Shown here one piece after another: positions 55,120-64,000 of a stretch of 64,000 nt of DNA. The notes below the pieces were generated by a model, which saw only the letters and a program-made list of their open reading frames with translations, had not been told where the DNA came from and did not search any database. A program made the position numbers and the translations under genes. The first letter of the stretch is position 1, and every line of letters starts with the position of its first letter. Origin of the DNA: Mycogone perniciosa (Eukaryota > Ascomycota > Sordariomycetes > Hypocreales > Hypocreaceae); contig JAOALB010000076.1 of assembly GCA_025331125.1 (NCBI GenBank), forward strand, positions 124,001-188,000, read 5' to 3'.

Positions 55120-57498
55120 ATGACGTCCCGACTTGCGTCAACTGGCGCAGAGCAGAAGAGGCTCATCACGTACGGAATGCCATCGCGCAGGCGACATCAT
55201 AGCAACACAACTCGTGATCCTCAATCAAGTCCAACTCCATCGCGCATATCAGATTCATCGGAGAAACTCCCATCAGCATTGACAACTCCCGGAAATAGAC
55301 GTCCTTTGAAAGCGCAAACCAAGAGAAGCGCTTCTACGACAAGTCAGAGGCGTACCGATGCGACAGATTTCGGACGAGATGCCTCCGAGTCCTATCAGCG
55401 AAACGAGGAGTTACGAAAGAGAAACCATTTCATAGCCTTTAGCGCTGATGTGGCATCAGAAATAACAGCCACCTCCTCCAAGTCCGGAACACTGAACCCA
55501 AGCATATGCCAACCCTCAATCGAAGGATCACACAAGGACAGGGCGAATTGCTCTCAACCAGTTTCTTCTACGACGAAATCAGCAGTGGCTCGGGGGCTTG
55601 AGATATCATATACGATGGATGCAATCCGCGGAAGGTCGTATTCATTCAACCGCAACAACAGCGAAGTGGCCTCGAAAAGGCATGTCGACCTACCAGGAGG
55701 AAATAATTGTGTACAGTCGAGAAGACATTTACGGCGACCTCGTTTAATAGATGCTCTCACAGCTCAGAGAGCCAACAGTCCAGAACCAGAAACCCCCCTA
55801 GGTCGTAATCACACAATCCAGTCAGGAATCAGCAAACAGGGGAGCCGTCTACAACAGCAATCGCCTGTCGCTAAGGGAGATGCCTGGTCACGGACAATGG
55901 ATGGTCGAGGCCTGGTGGCCAAGGGGAAAAGGATCAAATTGACGTATAGTCAGACTCGAGGCATCCTCAGCAGTTCCTCTAAGCCAGAGGCTTCCGATGT
56001 TGATGAGTACCTTGTTGAGAACGACATTCCATTGCCCAAAAAAAGAGGGCTGTCTGACCCCCCACCGTCACCTTCAATTTCTGAAGACATGGAAGACACC
56101 ATGAACCCCAAACTCGCAATCCAGAGTGTTCACGAATTGCGGCGGGCAGGGGCTAATAACAGATTTTCTGATGAAATGGACGATTTGCTGTTCAGAATCG
56201 GAAGTCCAACTCCTTCTCCAACCACTATGAGGAGAAACGGCTTGTGCGAACTAGCCCACATGCTGCAGAGCGAGGATTTTTCACATCAGTTTCGTGATCA
56301 TGCATCCCGCGACACCATTGCTAAAAGGATTCGGGACGAAAATGATATTGTTAGCGGGTTCGCTCTGGCGGCAGTGCTTGTGATCTTTCTATCGTCGGAT
56401 CCGGCGCCCCATATGCTTCGGCAGCTGGCAGAAGATGGGATAGGGTTATGGGTCAGTCGACTCCTTGATGTTCAAAATGATATCAGTATGATCGCAGCTC
56501 AAAGGCCGCTGAACGTGCCAAGAGCGACCAGAACGTCGTTGGCGAGCGTGAAAAAGATCTTAGCAGAAATGCGGATTTGGCATGGCTACAAGGTTCTCCA
56601 TCTATCGCCTCGCACAATGGCTTTACAGTTGTTGGGCATTCTCATCCGCTGCTCGGATGCACAGTATGTACAACAACTTGTTGTCGATTTGTCTCCGAAT
56701 GTTGCCAAACTTGTGGACTATTACGCGAAGAAAGGATCATCGGAGGATGTGGACTTTGCTCTCACCATATCTATGTTAGAGGCACAGTCTAGTCTAATGG
56801 CAGTCCTTGGCCAACCAGTTGCAGAGATGCAGCGAGAGGGATCCAACATCAGTATATTTGTTCAAAAAGCACTCCAACAGTGGCCAGGCGAACACAATGA
56901 GCTGGATGCCACACTTTTGAAGCTGGCAATCAACACAACCAACAATGAACCAGGAGCAAGGGCATTTGGCAACAACAATTTGTTGTCAAGCCTTGTCAAT
57001 TGTATTTGCTCGGGCTTCATATTTGTCCAGGATGCGATGAGGAATTCACGTTTCGAAAGTGCCATTTACGATGAACTTTTGCTTATCCTTGGGATCATGA
57101 TAAACATTTTAGAGCATTGTCCAACTGCGAGAACAGTTGTAAAGGGTGCACCGCTCCAGAGTCTCGTTACACTCTGGCTCAAAAACCAGCTTTTAATGAA
57201 CGAAGTAAGTTTTATTAGTATTGTTCCGTCAGCGTCCCTGTGGCTAAATGGAAAACAGGCAGACTCTTTTGAGAAATCAAAGCTCAGCGTAGCACTAGGC
57301 TATTTGGCAGTGTTGCTTGGCTATTTATTTCTGGCTCAGTCTAGTGAGATGCAAATAAAGGACCACGGTGAGTGGCCGAGTGTAAGCAACTTGGTCAAGT
57401 CAATCCAGGAGTTTATTATAATGTACAAAAGCATTGATAGTCGAGTGTATGAGCTCGAGGGCTTAGTTGATGAGCTTGTGCGATATGAAAATAAATAA
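55120..57498 (+). CDS. Wapl cohesin-release factor
   Basis: Open over 792 codons, but I place a 54-nt stop-free intron at 57205-57258 (donor GTAAGT, acceptor AACAG), giving exons 55120-57204 and 57259-57498 and 774 residues. The N-terminal 330 residues are basic, Ser/Arg-rich and probably disordered. The WAPL domain starts near residue 335: IQSVHELRRAGANNRFSDEM, then LCELAHMLQSEDFSHQFRDH, then DIVSGFALAAVLVIFLSSD, and continues as helical repeats to SVALGYLAVLLGYLF. Wapl with Pds5 releases cohesin from chromatin. The stop codon lies only a few bases before the AT-rich block. The start is the first ATG in the frame. Confidence 0.9.
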   Translation: MTSRLASTGAEQKRLITYGMPSRRRHHSNTTRDPQSSPTPSRISDSSEKLPSALTTPGNRRPLKAQTKRSASTTSQRRTDATDFGRDASESYQRNEELRKRNHFIAFSADVASEITATSSKSGTLNPSICQPSIEGSHKDRANCSQPVSSTTKSAVARGLEISYTMDAIRGRSYSFNRNNSEVASKRHVDLPGGNNCVQSRRHLRRPRLIDALTAQRANSPEPETPLGRNHTIQSGISKQGSRLQQQSPVAKGDAWSRTMDGRGLVAKGKRIKLTYSQTRGILSSSSKPEASDVDEYLVENDIPLPKKRGLSDPPPSPSISEDMEDTMNPKLAIQSVHELRRAGANNRFSDEMDDLLFRIGSPTPSPTTMRRNGLCELAHMLQSEDFSHQFRDHASRDTIAKRIRDENDIVSGFALAAVLVIFLSSDPAPHMLRQLAEDGIGLWVSRLLDVQNDISMIAAQRPLNVPRATRTSLASVKKILAEMRIWHGYKVLHLSPRTMALQLLGILIRCSDAQYVQQLVVDLSPNVAKLVDYYAKKGSSEDVDFALTISMLEAQSSLMAVLGQPVAEMQREGSNISIFVQKALQQWPGEHNELDATLLKLAINTTNNEPGARAFGNNNLLSSLVNCICSGFIFVQDAMRNSRFESAIYDELLLILGIMINILEHCPTARTVVKGAPLQSLVTLWLKNQLLMNEVSFISIVPSASLWLNGKQADSFEKSKLSVALGYLAVLLGYLFLAQSSEMQIKDHGEWPSVSNLVKSIQEFIIMYKSIDSRVYELEGLVDELVRYENK

Positions 57499-59248
57499 AA
57501 TAGATAGAAATATAAGTGATATTAGTATAAGTAATAGTATCTGTTTAATAGTTATAAGCTAGAAAGTAATATTAACCTTTTTAATAATATATAATTATGT
57601 ATCTTTTCCTAAATTATTAATGGTAAATAATTTATTAATTTAAAAAGCTTTTAATATTGATAATGAAATTTAAATTGTATAAATTTAAAAGTATTATAAA
57701 TTTAAATAAAAGAAATTAATATATAAAATTAATTGTTATAGTTTAAAATTTAATAAATATATTTAAGTAAAAGTTTAATAATTTTATTATTTATTATATA
57801 TATTATCATAAATATATATAAAGTATATTAAATACTTTTAACTTTATATTTTTTTATTAAATATATAAATGATTATATTCAAAGATTATTATAGTTTTGA
57901 TACTAAATTTATAGTAATTTACTATATAGTTTATAAAGTAATAATTATATATATATAAATAATTTATTAAAGATATATAATTTTTATATTATAATTTATA
58001 GTAATATTAAAGTAATACCTTTATTTATAAATAATTATATATATTACTAATTATTATAATATATTACTATAAATTCTTTTAATTTATATATATTATTTAC
58101 TTTTATATTATATAGATGTTATAGAAATATTATAATATAGATTTATTATAACGCTTTTAATATTTATAAAATTATAGGAATTAAAATGATAAAATATAGG
58201 ATTATATAATTTAAATTTTTTAATTTATATTTAAAATAAAACTTAAATATAATTTATTTATTTAAAGTATTTATTTATTTTAAAAATAATAGTAATTAAA
58301 ATAATTCATTGTTATTTAAATATTGATATTTAAAAAAGGTATTATAATAATTAGAAATTTAATCTTAAAAGTATAATAATAGAATTTTAAATAAAGTAAT
58401 AAAGTTTTGTAAATTTTCAAAATATAAAAATATTATAAATGCCTTTTAAATACTAATTATTTAATAATAATCAAAATATATATTTATTTTATTTTAGTTT
58501 TATAAAATATAATAATGTATTGGTATTTAGTCTATATTATTTTACTATTTAGGTTATAATAGCCTATATGCCTACTACCTTAACACTAGATTTTCTTTTT
58601 TCCTGGTAAAGGAATAGGAAAAGGATATAGCCGGGGCTATAGCCAGGGAGGATTAGCGGCACTACCTATATCTTCAGCTATTAAAGAGGTTATTCCAGCT
58701 ATAAAGCCAACTACACTCTACCCCCTATATTATTAACTAGCGTATATATACAGTAGGGATATAGCAGTAATTATTGACTAATAAAAAATAATAGTGGGAT
58801 TTTAACAAAGATAAAGGTAACTTTATTAGTATATAAAAAGTAATAGTAAAACTAATATTAAATAAAGTATTAGAAAGTTACTTAAATAATATATATAACT
58901 ATTTAATATAGCTTTAATAATAGTAAAGTTTTTATTATAAATCTATTAATTTTTAAGGTAATTTAAAGTAATTATTAAGTTAAATAAATAATATATATTA
59001 AGTATATTTTAATTTTATTAATTAATTTATTGATTGATTATTTAATATATCTTTAGACTTTTATATTATATTTCTAGTTTACAATAAAGTATTTACTCAA
59101 TATATAAATAGATTCTTAAATATATAAAATAAAGAGTTATTTTTAAATAGAGTTTAAAGTATTCTATAGTATTATTTATTATTATATATTTTTTAATTTT
59201 TATTTTTATTTTTTAAAAAGCCTTTAATGTTATAAAAATAAATATTTA

Positions 59249-60778
59249 ATAATATAGGCTAAAGGCCTAAGTAAAGGAATATAGTACCTGCCTAATTTAG
59301 TTATAGTTATATATATAACTTATATACTAATTATATAAATAGATGTTATTTAAAGCTAGTTAGCGTTAAGCTTTTCTTCCTTTTTTTAGTTTTAAATAAA
59401 TAATCTTCAGTCCCCTTTCTATATTATATACTTAAAGCTAATCCTTTTATATATTCAAGGCCTAAATAATAGAATATTAATGCAATATGAATATTATAAG
59501 GAATAATAGAACATTAAAGAAACTAATAAAGTATAATGCTTAACTAATGCAAAGCATAGTTAATAAATACAATTACAGCAATACAAGTATAGATTACTGG
59601 CACAGACGCGCCTGGCAACAGCTTGCGCTGTTGCCACTTTGTGTGGTGGAGGACAACCACTAGATAGCCCTTTACGTTCCTGACATTAGTTTAGCTTCTA
59701 CATGCTTTTTCACTCTGACTCTGGTTGACCATCACTTTCGTGATAATTACTAAGCTATAAAGGATAGTAAACTATAGGCGCTTATAATAAATCGCCCTAG
59801 AACTTAATTAATTGAATAGTTAAATAAAAGACTAGAAGCTTTAGTAATAAAGGCGAAGCTTCAAGTTAACAAGGCGGCTATTAAAGATAGAAATATATAA
59901 TTCTATTATATTTATAATTCTTTTAGCTAGCATATTTAACTTATAGTTTTAATATTTACTTAATAGTTAAAGAAGTAAGGGAACTAGGATTTAATTAATC
60001 TCTTTAACTATTTAGAATAAAACTTTAATAATTTAAATAAAGTAAAGAAAGCAGGGCAATAGTTAATAGCTAGATAATATAAAGATTATAATATTAATTA
60101 AAGGGCTAAATAAAAAATTAAAAGCTTTTAAATAAATAGTTTACACTTTGTATAATCTATAATAACTTTATATAGGTTTTATTAGCGTTAAATAATTAAT
60201 TTAACTAAAAGATAAGTTATTAGGATTATAATATAAAATGGGAATAGATAAAGGTATTAAAGACTATTGCATTAAGGGCAATACCAGCGTAATAGCAGAA
60301 ATAGCGAGATAATGGGAAGTGTATTCGATATAGCTTATCTGGCTATTAAGTCTAGAAATGCAAATTAAAGGTAACATAAAGTTAATCTCATTTAAGCTTA
60401 TTGAAACCATAAGTTACCTGGATTATAAAGGTTATAGGGCCGTAGGCTTTAGCTTTAACTAGAATACTATAAAAGAAAATAACGGCAAAGAGAACTAGAT
60501 ACCCCGCTAATTATTACTTAAATGAAAGTTCTACGTAGTTATTTAAAAAAATAAAAGGGGGGGGGTGTAATATTATAAGCTTAAAGCCTAGGTAAAGGAA
60601 TTTGGCACCTGCTTAATTCGGTTATGGCTATGTATATAACTTATACGCTAATTATATAAATAGCTGTTATTTAAAGCTAGCTGGCCTTAAGCTTTTTTCC
60701 CTTTTTTCCTTAATTTTAAATGGATAATTCTAGGTCCCCTCTTTATATTATATACTTGAAGCCAGTCCTTTATATTTA
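59249..60778 (+). mobile_element. Probable decayed LTR element (about 1.5 kb)
   Basis: Two direct copies of about 205-210 bp, at 59249-59457 and 60566-60778. Both contain GTAAAGGAAT, ACCTGC, a GTTATAG/GGCTAT variant, GCTAATTATATAAATAG, TGTTATTTAAAGCTAG, and TATTATATACTT followed by AAGC(T/C). The second copy starts TGTAATATTA directly behind a purine tract (AAAAGGGGGGGGG), as expected for a polypurine tract next to a 3' LTR. The 5' copy is more A/T-converted. The 1.1-kb interior has no reading frame, so this is a short non-autonomous or internally deleted retroelement. Target duplications could not be defined. Confidence 0.65.
59613..59636. repeat. 10-bp perfect hairpin in a GC-richer island
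   Basis: TGGCAACAGC, loop TTGC, GCTGTTGCCA, inside the decayed LTR element. It lies in one of the few stretches of the block with ordinary GC content. Confidence 0.85.
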
Positions 60779-63700
60779 ATAATATAATTGTACTTTTTTC
60801 TTCAAAATTAAACAAGTTTAATAGCTTTTCTTATATTTATTTTTTATTATAGTTTAAAAAGCTATTAATTTACTATTTTAATTAATTTATAGCTATTACT
60901 ATTAATTTAATATACTTTTTAAATCTTTTTATTTTTTTATTTTTAATTAGTTCTTTTAAAATTTATTGAGAAAATTATAAATTATTACTTTTAAATATTC
61001 CTGTTCTTTTATATTTAAAACTATAATTACTTTATTATTACTATTTTATATTATAAAAAAAGGTTAATAGCTATTATATTTTAAATAGTATTTAAAGGTT
61101 TAAAGTCTATAAAATAAATTTATCAAAATGCTTTTCCTTTATATTATTATACTTTTTATAGTTTTATATAAATGAAGTATATTTATTATTTATAATTATA
61201 AAAGAGTTTTATTAAATATAATTGAAATATAACTTTATATACTTTTATAAATATAATATCCTATGTATCTTTATATAATTAAATCGAAATGTAATTTAAT
61301 ATATTTCAATTATTATTAAAGTATATATTTAAAAGTATAGTGGTTTTTATATATTGAGTAAATAGTAAATATAGAATTCATTAATATAAAAGTTTTAAAT
61401 AACGTTAAATAAAAATTCAATTACAATATTAGTAAATACTTAATAAATTATAAAAAAAACTATTATATACTTTTTATTAAAGGCTTAGCTATTAGCCTTA
61501 ATACTTTTAAAGCGTTGAAAGTATTAATTTAAATGTTCAATTATATAAAAGTAAATTTAAAGGATTAAATACTAAAGAGTTATAATTCCTATTAATATTA
61601 AACTTTAAGTTGAAATATATTCTAATATACTGGCTTTCCTTTAATATTACATTAAGCTTAATAGTAATAAAGTTAGTATAAAGGTTTATTTTTACATTAA
61701 TAACAATCGTATTTTTTACGTTTTATTATATCTTTATAGGTGTATATACCTTTACGTTAAAAGGACTATTACTTCTAAGCCTTAAGGCTATTTATTGCAA
61801 GTAAAGGTTTAGCGATTATTAGTACTTTAATGATATTATAGGTATAAATATTAATATAAGGTGCCAAGACCTAGTGTTAGAGGAAGGAAGTTTCAACTTC
61901 AAATAGTATATATCATCTATATCTTTATTCAAGTAAAGCAATATATAATTGTATTATATAATGTAAAGGGGTAGCTGGTGTAATAGGGATAGCCTTTGAT
62001 ATCAACAGATAACAAGGTGCTGTAAAATTGTCTATTTAAAGTTAAGGAGCGAGGGAATAAAAGGGGGAACTATCAAGCTATATATATCGATCTATAGGGC
62101 AATAGTCTATATACATATAGGCCTAGGGCTTATATATATATCTGTATTAGCTAGTTTAGGAGATACAAAGAATTATAGTGTTAGGCTTAATATAGTTAAA
62201 CTCCTTTTTAATTAGGTTTAACGTGTAATATTACCACTCTATTAAGCCGGCTATTTCTTATATTTCTTTTTTGCAAAAGTATATTCCATAAAGGGCGTAT
62301 TATAGTTTTCATAGGTTTATATCTATTCATATAAGTATTTAAAGCAGCTATATCTCTCAAGGAGATAACAGACTTCTAAATTGGCTTTATATATCCCTTT
62401 TGGTATATAAGTACTTTGCGGAAAAAGGTATAGTCTTATTTTTTTATTTTAATATAAAGGTTTTGTTTTACTTTATTCATTTTTACCTTGAAAATATATA
62501 GAATAGGTTAAAAGTCATTATTTTATTATTTTATTATTTAAGTGAAACGTTGTTTAGTATTTATTATAATAAAGTAATATAGAAATATAAATAGGCTTTT
62601 ATAAAGATATTTAATTTAACTATAAAGGTTAAATACTTTTACTATGAAATATTTATAGTAAAAAGTATAAGGATTTATAGTTATTAAAATGAAGCTATAT
62701 TTTATTTTTAGCTTTAAATCTTTTAGTTAATTTATTTTATATTTATTAATAGTATTTTTATATTATTAGTATATTACTATTGAATTAATTTATATAAAAC
62801 GGTAATGTTTTTTTTAAATATTAAAGGAGTTTTTGTATTTAATATATATTTAAATTTATAATCTATTATTTTATATTATAACTATAATATAATGTAAATA
62901 CTTTAATAAAATATTAATACTCAAAGAAAAAAGGGTTATGTAATTATTTGATATTGATTAAACTATTAAAAGTTAATTTCTTTAATAGATTTTATTATAG
63001 AATTAATAGTAATATTATACAAAAGATTATATATGCCCTTTTATTTTTATACATTTATAGGTTTTAATATAAGTATATTAATAAATTAACTTATTATTAT
63101 TGATAAATATTAAATATTAAAAAGGTTAATTGAAAAAGTGTAATAATAAAAGTTATTATTAAATTACTTTATATATATAAAAGGATTAATAAAGTTTAAA
63201 AAACCTATAGTTTTAGGTTTTTAAAATATACTTTCTTAACTACGATAATTCTCTGTAAATTAATATATAGGTTAAAAAGGCTAAATGAATAAAAGTATTA
63301 TTTTAATTAAAGTAATTAACTACTACCATATTATATTTAATTTAGAATATATATATATAATATAATTTCTTTTATTTACTTTTACTATAATCTAAACTTG
63401 ATTATAAAATGTAAAATAAAATTATTTATTATTTATATACTTGATATAATTAAATTTAATGAATATCCTTTATATAAATGTTATAGTTAAAGTATTAAAA
63501 TACTATAAAAGTAGTTTTTTTATGAAATAAATAAAAAAAGTATTATATATATAAAAAGTAAAAGAAAATAATCTAATAATACTTTTTTTATTTTTTAATA
63601 TTAAAAAAGTATTTAATTTTTTATTAAAGTATTATATATAATAATATTTCTTGAGAATATTAAAGTAAATATAAATTAAATAATTTAAAGAATTTATATA

Positions 63701-64000
63701 CTTTTGAATTCTATATTATTTAGGAATTGTAAATAAATATTTACTTTTTAATAAAAGATTTAATATTTAATATTATTATAAATTGTATTATTATATTTTT
63801 ATAGTTTTTTTAAAGCGTAAATTATAATTTAAATTATTAATTGTATAGATATATGTAAGTAGTTTATCAATTTATAAAGCTTTAAATATATTACAGCTAT
63901 TAAAGTAATTACTATTACTAAATTCCTTTTTAAAAAAGTATTTAATTATTATTTTATAATTATAATTTAAAAAGATAAACTCTTTATATAAAAAAGTAAA

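Larger units (their letters stand above)
57499..64000. repeat. AT-rich, RIP-like block (isochore), continues beyond window
   Basis: About 6.5 kb almost entirely of A and T, with TpA steps everywhere and stop codons in every frame; I see no protein-coding potential of note. The transition from normal coding sequence takes fewer than 20 bases after the Wapl stop. This is the pattern of repeats mutated by RIP (C to T, favouring CpA) in Pezizomycotina. A few less AT-rich islands remain near 58590-58740, 59590-59720, 60290-60510 and 61860-62110. The original transposon families cannot be named, except that one LTR-like pair is visible. Confidence 0.9.

Noticed and set aside
57499..64000. Mitochondrial origin of the AT-rich end
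   Set aside because: It joins directly to a nuclear gene, has no mitochondrial genes or tRNAs, and shows TpA-rich decay with LTR-like repeats, which fits RIP better.

Overview
This window comes from a filamentous ascomycete, most likely a Sordariomycete of the order Hypocreales. The evidence is short GT-AG introns with CTAAC/CTGAC branch sites, genes recognisable by fungal-type homology (FlbD, cytosolic MDH, URC1, DUF2015-like protein, GT41), and an extremely AT-rich block with the look of repeat-induced point mutation (RIP). The order-level placement is an inference from overall protein and genome style. No rRNA, tRNA or CRISPR structure was recognised.

Layout, left to right. 1-9.1 kb: 3' part of a SIZ/PIAS SUMO ligase, TRAPP subunit Trs33, cytosolic malate dehydrogenase, ribosomal protein eL28, a small membrane protein of DUF2015 type, and the ERG3 sterol C-5 desaturase. 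9.1-11.5 kb: intergenic, with a long imperfect foldback repeat and a short AT-rich island. 11.5-22.8 kb: NatB catalytic subunit Naa20, a Tra2-like RRM protein, Sec39 (Dsl1 complex), a twin-CX9C complex I subunit, and a conserved fungal protein of unknown function. 22.8-30.2 kb: an apparently frame-broken gene followed by about 5 kb that looks gene-free. 30.2-37.6 kb: FlbD (Myb conidiation regulator) and a large O-GlcNAc-transferase-like protein. 37.6-57.5 kb: uL11, a TA-flanked MITE-like element, Sec23, an ABHD11-like mitochondrial hydrolase, eS1, a small unknown gene, URC1 (GTP cyclohydrolase II-like, uracil catabolism), Elf1, uracil phosphoribosyltransferase, and the cohesin-release factor Wapl. 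57.5-64.0 kb: an AT-rich, ORF-less, RIP-like block that starts within a few bases of the Wapl stop codon and contains a pair of roughly 200-bp direct repeats looking like dead LTRs.

Most genes are housekeeping and are not organised as a pathway cluster. Three act in ER/Golgi traffic (Trs33, Sec39, Sec23) and three are ribosomal proteins. URC1 and uracil phosphoribosyltransferase lie 1.6 kb apart with Elf1 between them, and both act on uracil. I built exon models by hand from splice signals, reading frame and family motifs, and each model closes in frame. The most unusual items are URC1, with 19 inferred exons including micro-exons of 9, 4 and 4 nt; several GC-AG introns; three stop-free introns whose length is a multiple of three; and the 321-bp transposon derivative that still encodes the HTH-like N-terminus of a transposase.
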